Source: Herpetosiphonaceae bacterium (lineage in GTDB: Bacteria; Chloroflexota; Chloroflexia; Chloroflexales; Kallotenuaceae). Taken from it: 36,672 nt of DNA. The position numbers were made by a program, and so were the translations under genes. This document shows positions 1 to 8,561 of this stretch, in pieces. Where the stretch lies: positions 1 through 36,672 of the forward strand of contig JACDGP010000049.1 in the NCBI GenBank assembly GCA_013821605.1, in the 5' to 3' direction. A model generated the notes under the pieces. The model had not been told where the DNA came from, did no database searches, and saw only the letters and a program-made list of their open reading frames with translations. The stretch's first letter is position 1. Every line of letters begins with the position of its first letter.

Positions 1-1
1 C

Positions 2-730
2 TTCGGGGGTGCCTTACGTGATGGGCTGCGGGATAATCGTGTCGACATAACCGATGTCGTGATCGATGAGGGGCAACCTTCGGGTGTCGCTTTAATCACG
101 GTGGAGACGCGCGGCGAGAATACAATCATTGTGGTGCCCGGTGCCAATGGGGCGGTGGGGGATGCCGATCTCCAGCGTTTGCAGGCGGCCTTGAACGATG
201 CGCGACTGTTACTCTTGCAGCTCGAAGTGCCACTCCCTGCAGTTGTCAGCGCTGCTCGGGCAGCACACGAGCGGGGGGTACTGGTGATGCTTGATCCGGC
301 TCCGGCCCAGCCCTTGCCCGCTGAACTCTACAGCCTCGTCGACATCTTAACTCCGAATGCGACCGAGGCTGAAATGCTCGTCGGCTTTCCGATCAAAGGC
401 GAGGCTGCTGCGCGGGGTGCGGGTAAGGCCCTGCTCGAACGTGGTGTGCGAACCGCTGTGATCAAGCTGGGCGAGAAAGGTGTCTATTGGTCCGAAGCCA
501 ACGGCCTTGATGAGTTTATGGGCGCGTTTCCCGTGCAGGTGGTGGATACTGTTGCGGCGGGTGACGCTTTCAACGGCGGATTGGCAACTGCTTTGAGTGA
601 AAATGCTCCATTTGCTGAAGCGATTCAGTGGGGGTTAGCGGCGGGCGGCTTGGCAGTGACCAAGCAAGGTGCGCAGCCTTCTTTGCCCAACCGCCAGGCG
701 CTGCTAACCCTGCTCGGCCAGCATACCTAA
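2..730 (+). CDS. rbsK: Ribokinase, 5' end cut by window edge
   Basis: This is a PfkB-family carbohydrate kinase that phosphorylates ribose (or a similar sugar) at O5 with ATP in the cytoplasm. The reading frame is open from base 2, and the residues before the first internal GTG (position 59) already match ribokinase (FGGALRDGLRD, then VDITDV, then the SGVALI strand), so the true start lies left of the window. The ADP/Mg region is seen as LTPNATEAE, and the PfkB signature 2 is VDTVAAGDAFNGG, whose Asp is the catalytic base. The visible part is 242 residues against about 300 for the family, so roughly 60 N-terminal residues are missing. The flavoenzyme gene starts 11 bases after the stop. The exact sugar cannot be read from the sequence. 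Confidence 0.9.
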   Translation, partial: FGGALRDGLRDNRVDITDVVIDEGQPSGVALITVETRGENTIIVVPGANGAVGDADLQRLQAALNDARLLLLQLEVPLPAVVSAARAAHERGVLVMLDPAPAQPLPAELYSLVDILTPNATEAEMLVGFPIKGEAAARGAGKALLERGVRTAVIKLGEKGVYWSEANGLDEFMGAFPVQVVDTVAAGDAFNGGLATALSENAPFAEAIQWGLAAGGLAVTKQGAQPSLPNRQALLTLLGQHT

Positions 731-741
731 AGGATGATGCG

Positions 742-1608
742 ATGAAGTTTGCCATTGATATTCCCTGCTTCGGGCTGCCGGGCAGCTCCGGTAATGATTT
801 TGGCGACCCACACTATGTGGCCGAGTTGGCTTACGAGGCTGAGCAAGCCGGCTGGGATGGCTTCTTTGTTTGGGATCATATGGGCGCGAATTGGCCGGTC
901 GCCGTCTCCGACCCCTGGATCCTACTGGCGGCGATCGCGATGCGGACCAAGCACATCAAGCTGGGGCCGATGGTCACGCCTATTCCGCGCCGCCGTCCCT
1001 GGAAACTGGCGCGCGAAACCGTCACCATTGATCGCCTTTCGGAAGGACGCCTTATCCTCGGTGTCGGCATCGGCGGAGGCAGCGAGTATAGCGCGTTCAG
1101 CGAGCCAGGTGATGATCGACAGCACGGTGAGATGCTGGACGAGGGGCTGGCCGTGCTAAAGGGCTTATGGAGCGGCGCACCGTTTAGCTACCAAGGACGG
1201 TACTACCAGGTCAGCGATGTGCATTTTATGCCGGCACCGGTGCAAGCGCAGATTCCTGTCTGGGTGGCGGGCTTCTGGCCAAACAAACGACCGTTCCGGC
1301 GTGCTGCAGCATGGCAGGGTGCCTTTCCGCTCGGGAAAGACCTTTCGCTGGTCGAGCAAATGGCGCCTGAAGGTATCCGGGAGGTGGCCCAGTACATTGC
1401 GGAACAACGCACCGCGAACGCACTGACAGAGCCTTATGATCTGGTGCAATGTGGTCTTACCGACGGGACCGATCCGGCAGCCGACGCTGCGCTTCTGGAC
1501 GAATATGCTGCGGCTGGGGCTACATGGTGGCTCGAAAATCTGACAAACGAACGGGGGTCAATGGAAGACCAACGCGCACGTATTCGGAAAGGGCCACCCC
1601 GGTTGTAG
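742..1608 (+). CDS. Luciferase-like (LLM class) flavin-dependent oxidoreductase
   Basis: This is a 288-residue TIM-barrel oxidoreductase of the bacterial luciferase superfamily, which uses FMN or F420. Visible family features are the N-terminal MKFAIDIPCFGLP strand, AYEAEQAGWDGFFVWDH (helix 1 and strand 2), KLGPMVTPIPRRRPWKLARE, and the glycine-rich loop LILGVGIGGG. A longer upstream extension is open in frame, but ATG 742 is preferred: it has an AAGGATG ribosome site and begins directly at the barrel's first strand. The gene follows ribokinase by 11 bases and is probably cotranscribed. It ends 7 bases before the stop of the convergent HAD gene, with no clear terminator between them. The substrate is unknown. 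Whether it uses F420 or FMN cannot be decided from sequence alone. Confidence 0.85.
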   Translation: MKFAIDIPCFGLPGSSGNDFGDPHYVAELAYEAEQAGWDGFFVWDHMGANWPVAVSDPWILLAAIAMRTKHIKLGPMVTPIPRRRPWKLARETVTIDRLSEGRLILGVGIGGGSEYSAFSEPGDDRQHGEMLDEGLAVLKGLWSGAPFSYQGRYYQVSDVHFMPAPVQAQIPVWVAGFWPNKRPFRRAAAWQGAFPLGKDLSLVEQMAPEGIREVAQYIAEQRTANALTEPYDLVQCGLTDGTDPAADAALLDEYAAAGATWWLENLTNERGSMEDQRARIRKGPPRL

Positions 1609-1615
1609 CGGCTAC

Positions 1616-2284
1616 CTAGTATGTGGCCAGTGTGTCCAGCAGAGCGACCATCGCTGCCGGTTCTGCTACGAAGTGATCGGCACCGGCAAGCGTTAGCTCT
1701 TCCACACTACCATAGCCATAGGTCACACCTACCGTACGCAGACCATTAAGTTTCGCGCCTTCGATATCGTGGCGACGGTCACCCGTCATCAAGGCCTGTT
1801 CTGGCCGCAACGCCTCTTGTGCAAGAATATGCCGAATCAAGTCACCTTTGTTGGCCAGTTCTCCGTTTAATTCACTACCATACGCCTGGTCAAAATACTC
1901 CATCAGCTCGAAGTGACGCAGAATATCGGCGGCATATGCAATCGGCTTAGAAGTCGCGACAAACAGGTGATAGCCCTGCTGCTTCAGCGTTGCTAGCATC
2001 TCGGGAACACCGGGATAGACTGCATTCTCCCACAGTCCAATCGTGGTGTACCGTTCGCGGTAGAGGCTAATAGCACGGTCAATCAGGGCAGGATCATCGG
2101 TTTCGAGCAACGTAGCAAACGTTCCAACTAGTGGTGGACCCAGGCACCAGTCTAAATTGTCCGCCTCGTTCGGCACTCGCCCGAGCTTCTGCAGGGCATA
2201 GATAATCGATCGGAGAATGCCGTGCTTGGAGTCGGTCAGCGTGCCATCCAAGTCGAACAACAGGTAACGAATGTCAGAAATCAC
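1616..2284 (-). CDS. HAD-family phosphatase (phosphoglycolate phosphatase-like)
   Basis: This is a 222-residue HAD hydrolase of the Gph/PpaX/nucleotidase type. Motif I is LFDLDGTLTDS, with the nucleophile and acid/base Asp. The alpha-helical cap covers about residues 15-85. Motif II is the Ser/Thr of LFVATSKP, motif III the Lys in NKGDLI, and motif IV MTGDRRHDIEGAK. The GTG start at 2284 is chosen because AAGGA lies seven bases upstream; the open frame extends further, but that part lacks family similarity and overlaps the methyltransferase gene. It is the last gene of a purM-methyltransferase-HAD operon, 13 bases after the methyltransferase stop. A small phosphorylated metabolite is likely; phosphoglycolate, pyrophosphate or a nucleotide are all possible. 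Confidence 0.85.
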   Translation of the reverse strand: MISDIRYLLFDLDGTLTDSKHGILRSIIYALQKLGRVPNEADNLDWCLGPPLVGTFATLLETDDPALIDRAISLYRERYTTIGLWENAVYPGVPEMLATLKQQGYHLFVATSKPIAYAADILRHFELMEYFDQAYGSELNGELANKGDLIRHILAQEALRPEQALMTGDRRHDIEGAKLNGLRTVGVTYGYGSVEELTLAGADHFVAEPAAMVALLDTLATY

Positions 2285-2297
2285 GTGCAGATCCTTA

Positions 2298-2996
2298 TTA
2301 TCGCTGGAGCCACCAGATGCCCGTACATTCTGGCAAGACAACCCGTCCGTCCGGCAACAGTGAAACAACCATCGGGCTGCCGAAGAAAAAGCCGGTGAGT
2401 TCTTCCGCCTCGGCCTGCGATGCAAAACGGTAGTCGGTACGAATGGTGGTGGTCGCAAATCCTTGCTCATCTTCGAGCCAGCGGTAGAACGCAGTGAGTT
2501 CCGGCGTCGGTGGCTGCGGTGTTTCACGCCCAGTGCCCATCGTCTCAAGGATAACGGCGGTGCCGTCGCTCCGTAGCACCCGCCGCATTTCTTGCACGGC
2601 TCCGTCGATCTCATCACGCCAAGCCTCGGCATGCCAGTCCGTAGCATGACCAAAGCTCCAGCCAGCGATGGCTAGGTCAGCGCTGCGAGCGGCCACGGGC
2701 AGCAGCTGGTTGTCGGCGACCGCTAATTGCCAGTTGGGTCGTAGGCTCTCCGGGAGCGTGGTGCGGGCGACGCTGAGCATGTGAGGTGAGCCGTCAAAGG
2801 CGTGGATCGTCCGGACGTGTGGTGCGAGCAGCCGGGTGAGCCGGCCGGTACCTGCTCCAAACTCGACCACGTCAAGCCCATCAAGCGGTCGAATGGGCTG
2901 GAGGGCCGGCAAGATGTTGCCGTTATAGTCTTCGCGTGCGACCAGCCGGTCATATTCCGGAGCGTGGTGGGCATAGATTTCCTTGAACCCTGGCAT
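2298..2996 (-). CDS. Class I SAM-dependent methyltransferase
   Basis: This is a 232-residue Rossmann-fold methyltransferase of the UbiE/Methyltransf_11 type. The SAM-binding motif I is VVEFGAGTGRLTRLL (about residues 44-58), followed by the acidic end of strand 2 (IHAFDGSPHML) and the strand-4 region SADLAIAGWSFGH. A C-terminal part carries EEDEQGF-like and VVLPECTGIWW segments. The open frame begins with GTG at 3002, but ATG 2996 is chosen because AGGAG sits five bases before it and is too close to the GTG. It lies between purM (27 bases upstream) and the HAD gene (13 bases downstream). The substrate is unknown. The operon position next to a purine gene does not by itself define it. Confidence 0.82.
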   Translation of the reverse strand: MPGFKEIYAHHAPEYDRLVAREDYNGNILPALQPIRPLDGLDVVEFGAGTGRLTRLLAPHVRTIHAFDGSPHMLSVARTTLPESLRPNWQLAVADNQLLPVAARSADLAIAGWSFGHATDWHAEAWRDEIDGAVQEMRRVLRSDGTAVILETMGTGRETPQPPTPELTAFYRWLEDEQGFATTTIRTDYRFASQAEAEELTGFFFGSPMVVSLLPDGRVVLPECTGIWWLQR

Positions 2997-3023
2997 AAGC
3001 ACTCCTGCAGCATCCCGGTTACG

Positions 3024-4034
3024 TTATACCAGCGTCACACCCTGCCCCGGCGCGATCTCGCCGATTACCACCAGTTCCTCCACCGCCGCTCGCGCCGCTG
3101 CAGCCTTCTCCGGTGCGACGATCAACGCCATGCCAATGCCCATATTGAAGGTGCGATAGGTTTCGATCGGGTCAAGCTGCACCGAACGGAGCAGAAACGC
3201 AAAGATCGGTGGGACTGGCCAGGTACCGGTATGAATCGTCGCACTCAGGCCCTCCGGTAAGACGCGTGGCAAATTATTGATGATGCCGCCGCCGGTCAGG
3301 TGCGCCATCCCTTTGATCTCCAAGCCCGCCCCCCACAACGTATCAAGCTGCGGCAAGTATGAACGGTGAACTTCGAGGAGCGCATCGCCCAATGAAACAC
3401 CGCCCAGTTCGGGCGGCGTAGCAGCATAGCCGATCGGCTCACAGATTTTGCGAGCCAGGGAATAGCCGTTCGTATGTAACCCGTTCGACGGCAGTCCCAG
3501 TACCACATCGCCCGATCTAATCGCGGCTCCGGTGATTAGTTGCGCACGGTCAACCACGCCGACCAGCGTCCCGGCCAGATCGAATGCCTGCGGCATATAG
3601 ATACCCGGCATTTCAGCGGTTTCCCCGCCAAGCAGGGCGCAGCCGGCTGCCTCACAGGCCGTTGCAACACCGCTGACGACGCGCTCTACCATCAGCGGAT
3701 CGAGCTGCGCTGCCGCGAAATAGTCCATGAAAAACAAGGGTCGCGCCCCTTGTACCAGCACATCGTTGATGCAATGGTTGACCAGATCCTGACCAACGGT
3801 ATCGAAGCGTCCGACGGCGGTGGCAACCATCGTCTTGGTGCCAACGCCATCGGTTGACGCGACGAGGACCGGATCGGTCATCTTCTGCAACGTCGCCCCC
3901 AACGCAAAGGCACCCCCAAAGGCACCGATGCCAGCAAGCACGGCCGGTCCGTGTGTGCGCCGAACCGCAACGGTCATCAGGTTTTTGGCATGCTCGGCTG
4001 CATCAATATCGACACCAGCAGATCGGTAACTCAT
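3024..4034 (-). CDS. purM: Phosphoribosylformylglycinamidine cyclo-ligase (AIR synthetase)
   Basis: PurM is a cytosolic enzyme that closes the imidazole ring in de novo purine synthesis (FGAM + ATP to AIR). The 336-residue product is the usual length. Visible landmarks are YRSAGVDIDAAE at the N-terminus, the glycine-rich GIGAFGGAF, STDGVGTK, HCINDVLVQGARPLFFMDYFA, the signature GGETAEMPGIY, and LTGGGIINNLPRVLP near the C-terminal ATP-grasp-like half. ATG 4034 is chosen over an upstream ATG because GGGAG lies six bases before it and the protein then starts at the conserved MSYRSAGVD. It is first in the operon with a methyltransferase and a HAD phosphatase. It is divergent from the GNAT gene, with 139 bases between the two starts holding the unresolved promoters. 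Confidence 0.95.
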   Translation of the reverse strand: MSYRSAGVDIDAAEHAKNLMTVAVRRTHGPAVLAGIGAFGGAFALGATLQKMTDPVLVASTDGVGTKTMVATAVGRFDTVGQDLVNHCINDVLVQGARPLFFMDYFAAAQLDPLMVERVVSGVATACEAAGCALLGGETAEMPGIYMPQAFDLAGTLVGVVDRAQLITGAAIRSGDVVLGLPSNGLHTNGYSLARKICEPIGYAATPPELGGVSLGDALLEVHRSYLPQLDTLWGAGLEIKGMAHLTGGGIINNLPRVLPEGLSATIHTGTWPVPPIFAFLLRSVQLDPIETYRTFNMGIGMALIVAPEKAAAARAAVEELVVIGEIAPGQGVTLV

Positions 4035-4173
4035 GGCGTGCTCCCAATGCAATTAGCCGCAACACGATAATGGAGCGGCTGCACTGTGTGACCCAATCCA
4101 TTATGTATGCCGGTGTCATGGTAGCATACGAGCAGATGGCTTGTTCAGGTCTAAGCTTACTCCGGAGGACGAC

Positions 4174-4701
4174 ATGGCAGGACGCGCATCAAACTCTTCG
4201 ACCGGCGCTGTCCTGCTACGGGATGTCACAGAAGCTGATCTTCCCATTTTCTTCGAACAGCAACGGAACCGAGAAGCCAACCGTATGGCCGCCTTCACCG
4301 CACGAGACCCCGAGGATCGCGCCGCCTTTATGGCGCACTGGACTAAAGTTTTAGCGGACGAGAGTATCACCAAGCAGACAATCGTGTTTGAGGAGCGCGT
4401 GGCGGGCAATATCGTGTGCTTCATGCAAGACGGGCATCTCGAAGTCGGCTACTGGATTGGCAAGGAATACTGGGGCAAGGGCATCGCTACCAAGGCACTC
4501 CTGGCTTTTCTCAATCACGTACCTGTACGTCCGCTGTATGCTTATGTAGCGAAAGATAATGCGGGCTCGCTTCGGGTGCTCCAAAAATGCGGCTTCACAA
4601 TGAGCGGCGAGGGCAAAGAATATTCGAATGCGCGCGGCGCGGAGGTTGAAGCGTGGGTGCTCATCCTGCGAGCAAATGTAGGCTATGATAGGGCCACGTG
4701 A
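4174..4701 (+). CDS. GNAT-family N-acetyltransferase
   Basis: This is a 175-residue acetyltransferase of the RimJ/RimL-like GNAT group that transfers acetyl from acetyl-CoA to an amine. The N-terminal strand is VLLRDVTEADLPIFFEQQ. The acetyl-CoA pyrophosphate loop is seen in GYWIGKEYWGKGIATKALLAF (about residues 93-113), and the family's C-terminal strand is SLRVLQKCGFTMSGE. ATG 4174 is chosen because GGAGG ends five bases upstream. Thirteen bases separate its stop from the start of the enolase-superfamily gene, so the two are probably cotranscribed. The acceptor could be a protein N-terminus, an antibiotic or a small amine; nothing in the sequence decides. Confidence 0.85.
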   Translation: MAGRASNSSTGAVLLRDVTEADLPIFFEQQRNREANRMAAFTARDPEDRAAFMAHWTKVLADESITKQTIVFEERVAGNIVCFMQDGHLEVGYWIGKEYWGKGIATKALLAFLNHVPVRPLYAYVAKDNAGSLRVLQKCGFTMSGEGKEYSNARGAEVEAWVLILRANVGYDRAT

Positions 4702-4714
4702 AAAGGAATTCAAC

Positions 4715-5842
4715 GTGAAGATTACTCGGATCCGCTGCTACCGGCCGAAGCGCCTCAATCCTACCTTCAACCAAAGTGATATGGTTGTGACGGTCGAAAC
4801 CGATGCTGGCATTACCGGCATCGGTGAGGGTGGTAGCCGTGATATGCTGCAGCAGTGCGCGGGCATGTTGATCGGCGAGGACCCGTCGCGCATACAGCAT
4901 CTGTGGCAGTTAATGTATCGCGGATTTTTTTATCCGGCCGGGCGTGAAAAGCTCCATGCCCTGGGCGCGCTCGACCTCGCGTTGTGGGACATTAAAGGCA
5001 AGGCGCTTGGTGTGCCGGTCTATGAGTTGTTGGGCGGCCGCACACGCGACTTCGTTCAATGCTACTCCACCGGGTATCCGAGCCAGGGTACGCTTGGCGA
5101 GACGGTGCGCGCTTGTGTTGAGGCCGGTTTCCGGGCGTTTCGTACGGCGGTGGCCGATCCGGGTGACGGCGTCTTTAATACGCGCCAGATGTTGACAAAG
5201 ACCGTGGAGCAGTGCCGGGCCATTCATGACGGTGTCGGCGCCGCGGGGGAGTGGGCCATCGACTTCCACACGCGCTTGGATATGGCCGATGCTGTACGCT
5301 TGTGTGGGCTGATCGAAGAACTCAACCCGTTGTTTGTGGAGGATCCGCTGCGCTCGGAAAACCCAGGTGCCCTTACCACGCTGCGTGGTCTAGTCAAAAC
5401 GCCGTTGGCGGTCGGCGAGCAGTATGGCGACAAGTGGGAAATTACCGAACTGGTTGAGCGGCATGTGATCGACTATACGCGCGTGACGTTGCCGAACGTC
5501 GGCGGTATTACTGAGCTGATCAAGATCGCGGCGATCTGTGAGACGCACTATGTGGGTCTGGTCCCCCACTTCACTGGCCCGATCTCATTGGCGGCCCTGG
5601 TGCATGTGCTGTGCGCACAGCCCGTCCCGGCTCTAATGGAGATCGCGGGAGCTCGTCCGGTCCAACCGCCCCATCTATCGCGCGGCTGCACGTTCCGCGA
5701 CGGCAAGCTGTGGCCGGAGCCGCATCCCGGTCTCGGTGTGGAGTTTGACTCGGCAGGTGCCGACTTGCTGTTTGATGTGACCGAGCACAACTCCCCAATC
5801 CCGCTGTTCCGGCGCCCGGATGGCTCGTTCACTAACTGGTAA
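4715..5842 (+). CDS. Enolase-superfamily sugar-acid dehydratase (galactonate/mannonate dehydratase-like)
   Basis: This is a 375-residue mandelate racemase/enolase-superfamily protein. The N-terminal capping domain is about residues 1-115, followed by the barrel. Metal ligands are readable in order: Asp in IDFHTRLD, Glu in LFVEDPL, and Glu in AVGEQYGDKWEI. The His two residues after the first Asp, the later VPHFTGPI His and the Glu of LMEIAG match the D-galactonate/D-mannonate dehydratase subgroup rather than the racemases, because the KxK pair on strand 2 is replaced (FRTAVAD). It probably dehydrates an acid sugar to a 2-keto-3-deoxy product. The GTG start at 4715 has AAGGA seven bases upstream. 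It sits between a GNAT gene and a lipid glycosyltransferase and may be cotranscribed with both. The exact sugar acid is uncertain. Confidence 0.82.
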   Translation: MKITRIRCYRPKRLNPTFNQSDMVVTVETDAGITGIGEGGSRDMLQQCAGMLIGEDPSRIQHLWQLMYRGFFYPAGREKLHALGALDLALWDIKGKALGVPVYELLGGRTRDFVQCYSTGYPSQGTLGETVRACVEAGFRAFRTAVADPGDGVFNTRQMLTKTVEQCRAIHDGVGAAGEWAIDFHTRLDMADAVRLCGLIEELNPLFVEDPLRSENPGALTTLRGLVKTPLAVGEQYGDKWEITELVERHVIDYTRVTLPNVGGITELIKIAAICETHYVGLVPHFTGPISLAALVHVLCAQPVPALMEIAGARPVQPPHLSRGCTFRDGKLWPEPHPGLGVEFDSAGADLLFDVTEHNSPIPLFRRPDGSFTNW

Positions 5843-5851
5843 AGGCGCGCG

Positions 5852-6988
5852 ATGCCACGTATTCTCCTTATTCATGCTTCGGTCGGAGGTGGTCATAAGC
5901 GTGCTGCGGCGGCGCTAGCCGACGCCTTCGGTCGCCGCCAGCCCGGCCAGGTCGAGATCGCGGATGTGCTGGATTACACCAACCCGGTCTTCCGCGAGGC
6001 CTACGCACGTTCCTACCTACAGCTGACCGACAAGCTCCCGCAGCTGTGGGGCTATATGTATGAGCAGACTGACCGCGAGCTCTTTCGCTTCACGGCAGAT
6101 GTGCGTGCTGTGGCGAATGAAATCTCGACTGCCGGCCTCGGGAAGCTGATGCGTAAGTTCCAACCAGAGGTCATCGTCTGCACGCATTTCTTGCCGGTTG
6201 AGATCTTGTCGGCGCGCAAGGGACGCAGTGGCTTGAAGCAGCCCCTGTATTGTGTTCTGACCGATTATGCCGCACACCAGTTCTGGGCCTACCGGAACGT
6301 CGATGGCTACTTCGTTGCCACCGACCAAACGCGCGATCAGTTAGTCACGCGCGGCGTGCCAGCTGCACTGATTCGGGTTGCTGGCATTCCGGTCGATCCT
6401 GCTATCGCTCGGCCAAAAACTATGGCTGCGACCCGTGCAGCGCATGACCTACCGCCCGAAGGTGAGCAGCCGGTAATCACGCTCTTCGGCGGTGGCTTGC
6501 AAGGCGCACATGTGCGCACCATCATCACCGAGTTGGCGGCGACCGGTCTACGCGCGACCCTTGTCGTCGTGGCCGGGCGCAACGCTGCCCTACAAACCGA
6601 ACTTGATGGCTTGACCAGCACGACCTCCTTAACCGTGCGCACGCTCGGCTTCATTTCCTACGTCGATGATCTGATCGTCGCCTCCGACCTCGTTATTACC
6701 AAGGCGGGCGGCTTAACCGTCTCCGAAGTGCTGGCGCGCGCACGGCCTATGATCATTATCGATCCCATCCCCGGCCAAGAAGAAAGCAACGCCGACTACC
6801 TCGTAGGCGTCGGCGCTGCACTGGGTATTCGTTTGCCGCAACACGTGCCCTTCGCCGTCACGCGCCTACTTGCCGATACAGACCGCCTTGACCAAATGAG
6901 GCTTGCAGCAGCACACGTCGCGCGTCCACGCGCCGCACTTGATATTGCAGAAGCGATCCTGCACGATCTAGGGGCGCGCCAAGGCTGA
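5852..6988 (+). CDS. MGDG synthase-like glycosyltransferase (GT28)
   Basis: This is a 378-residue GT-B glycosyltransferase resembling monogalactosyldiacylglycerol synthase and processive diglucosyl-diacylglycerol synthase (UgtP). The N-terminal acceptor domain starts with ILLIHASVGGGHKRAAAAL, the His/Gly loop typical of the MGDG_synth domain. The C-terminal half has the nucleotide-sugar site ITKAGGLTVSEVLARARPMIII, then PIPGQEESNADYLV. It would transfer a hexose from a UDP-sugar to diacylglycerol at the inner membrane face; there is no transmembrane segment, consistent with a peripheral protein. The start is nine bases after the dehydratase stop, so cotranscription is likely. A terminator hairpin overlaps its stop codon. 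Glycolipids of this type are known from Chloroflexota. Galactose versus glucose specificity cannot be read. Confidence 0.85.
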   Translation: MPRILLIHASVGGGHKRAAAALADAFGRRQPGQVEIADVLDYTNPVFREAYARSYLQLTDKLPQLWGYMYEQTDRELFRFTADVRAVANEISTAGLGKLMRKFQPEVIVCTHFLPVEILSARKGRSGLKQPLYCVLTDYAAHQFWAYRNVDGYFVATDQTRDQLVTRGVPAALIRVAGIPVDPAIARPKTMAATRAAHDLPPEGEQPVITLFGGGLQGAHVRTIITELAATGLRATLVVVAGRNAALQTELDGLTSTTSLTVRTLGFISYVDDLIVASDLVITKAGGLTVSEVLARARPMIIIDPIPGQEESNADYLVGVGAALGIRLPQHVPFAVTRLLADTDRLDQMRLAAAHVARPRAALDIAEAILHDLGARQG

Positions 6989-6999
6989 CGGCCCCTTTT
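6970..6999 (+). terminator. Probable intrinsic terminator after the glycosyltransferase
   Basis: AGGGGC (6970-6975) is complementary to GCCCCT (6991-6996), which runs into TTTT. The hairpin overlaps the last codons and stop of the glycosyltransferase gene and lies just before the convergent phosphoesterase gene. The loop is long (15 bases) and the T-run short, so the call is moderate. Confidence 0.45.
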
Positions 7000-7030
7000 G
7001 ATACCACGTCCTACTGCATGGCATCGTCGT

Positions 7031-8377
7031 CTAGATTGGCCATCCCTGCTTCTGGGCCAGCACTTTCAAGGCGCTCCACTGCTCCTCCGTCACAGGCCCG
7101 TTCGTCGAGCACGGGCCACCGAATGGACCGGGTGGCACGTTGAATTGTGGAGCCGAAAGATCAGGTGTCCGGAAGTTGAACTCGACAGCCGGATTGTTTG
7201 CTGTCTGGTCGCGGATCGTCAGCGCCGGCAAATTCCAGCGCCATTCGATCAGCTTGAGCACTGAGGTATGGTCATAGACGGTAGGTGATACATAACGGCG
7301 AGGTGCCCAGGGCGCGACAAACATGGCCGGCAGGCGAAACCCGCGCAAGTGATCGTGGGTCCCGGTGCGTGGCACCGCATCCGGCACCGGCGCGATCGGT
7401 GGCGGAACATGCTCGAAGAAGCCGCCCCACTCATCGAAGTTGAAGATCAGTACTGTGTGGGGCCACGCCGCACTGCTGGTGACCGCCGCATAGATCTGGT
7501 TCATAAACGCCTCGCCGTTGCGGATATCGGCATGCGGATGATCATCGTTCGATGTTCCTTTGCCCTCACCGAGGAAACGAGGATCAACGAAAGAAACGCT
7601 TGGCAATGTGTCGGCTGCGCAGTCCTGCAAAAACGTCTCAAAAGAGTGGCTAATCGACTGATACTTCAGCCCCCAGAGCGCCAGGAAAGGCAGGTCGCCG
7701 AAATAGTAGCGCCCGCTGATGCCGTGTTGCGCCAGCCGGTCCCAGATCGTCGGGAGTTGAGAAATGTTGAGCGTGTTGCTGATGCGATCGGTTTGTCCTG
7801 TGTGCTGGTACATGCGGTTTGGAAAGGTCTCCGACATAATCGCTGCGAAGTAGCGGTCGCAGGTCATCCAGTAGGGTGCCGCACTGCCCAGGAAGGCCAG
7901 ATCTTTGCTTTGGTAGTAGCCGATAGCATACTTATCGTTGCTGCCGGCGCGGAGCCAACCGTCACAGGCGCCGTTGTTCCACTCGGTGCGACCGCCATCA
8001 AAGGAGTGATCGGGGTCGGAATGCCCGCACCCCTGATAATCTGGCGCAAGTGGATACGTCGTATGCGGGATCCCTGCTGCATCTTTGTATGTTTGTCCCG
8101 CCTGCCGGCCATCAGCACCGGGAAGCCAGCCGAGGTAATGGTCGAACGAGCGGTTCTCCATCATCACGACGATGACATGCTTAATGCCGGAAGTTTCCGG
8201 TGGGGGCAGTGTCGCTGTCATCTGTTCTTGTGCGGCCCAAGTAGGCAGCGCAGCGCTCAATGCAACTCCTCCAGCGGTTGCCGCAATACCATGCAGAAAG
8301 TGGCGTCGAGAGACACGTCGCGGATCTTCGCCCGTCTGGGGAACTGCATCGTTGTCATTTAACAGATCATTGCTCAT
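7031..8377 (-). CDS. Tat-exported phosphoesterase (phospholipase C / acid phosphatase family)
   Basis: This is a 448-residue member of the phosphoesterase family that includes bacterial phospholipase C and AcpA acid phosphatase. The N-terminus has a twin-arginine signal (SRRHFLHGIAATAGGVAL, about residues 23-40) ending near TWAAQ, so it should be exported folded across the membrane. The mature part has the active-site signature HVIVVMMENRSFDHYLG, GCGHSDPDH, the central DDHPHADIRNGE and the metal-site segment FDEWGGFFEHVPPP. The ATG start at 8377 has GAGGTGA just upstream. It is convergent with the MGDG-synthase-like gene and divergent from the dioxygenase gene. It probably hydrolyses phospholipid or phosphate esters outside the cell for phosphate supply. 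Lipase versus phosphatase activity is open. Confidence 0.87.
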   Translation of the reverse strand: MSNDLLNDNDAVPQTGEDPRRVSRRHFLHGIAATAGGVALSAALPTWAAQEQMTATLPPPETSGIKHVIVVMMENRSFDHYLGWLPGADGRQAGQTYKDAAGIPHTTYPLAPDYQGCGHSDPDHSFDGGRTEWNNGACDGWLRAGSNDKYAIGYYQSKDLAFLGSAAPYWMTCDRYFAAIMSETFPNRMYQHTGQTDRISNTLNISQLPTIWDRLAQHGISGRYYFGDLPFLALWGLKYQSISHSFETFLQDCAADTLPSVSFVDPRFLGEGKGTSNDDHPHADIRNGEAFMNQIYAAVTSSAAWPHTVLIFNFDEWGGFFEHVPPPIAPVPDAVPRTGTHDHLRGFRLPAMFVAPWAPRRYVSPTVYDHTSVLKLIEWRWNLPALTIRDQTANNPAVEFNFRTPDLSAPQFNVPPGPFGGPCSTNGPVTEEQWSALKVLAQKQGWPI

Positions 8378-8561
8378 TGGTCACCTCATACAGTGTTCGC
8401 AGCGTGTCTGCGATCACTAGCACAGTCTACCCTGCCGGAGGACAAATGCCAACACCCTGAATCACGGCCATCTACATCATTTCCTTTGAGCTTCTTCACA
8501 TCTTCTGAACAATCGCCCCGTATACTGACGATCACTAGAAGACATGCAGAAGGATAGAGAC

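Noticed and set aside
1616-2653. 345-residue version of the HAD protein
   Set aside because: The extra N-terminal part overlaps the methyltransferase gene in another frame and lacks similarity; the GTG at 2284 has a proper ribosome site.
7349-8362. 337-residue open frame on the plus strand
   Set aside because: It is antisense to the phosphoesterase gene, whose Tat signal and active-site motifs are clear.
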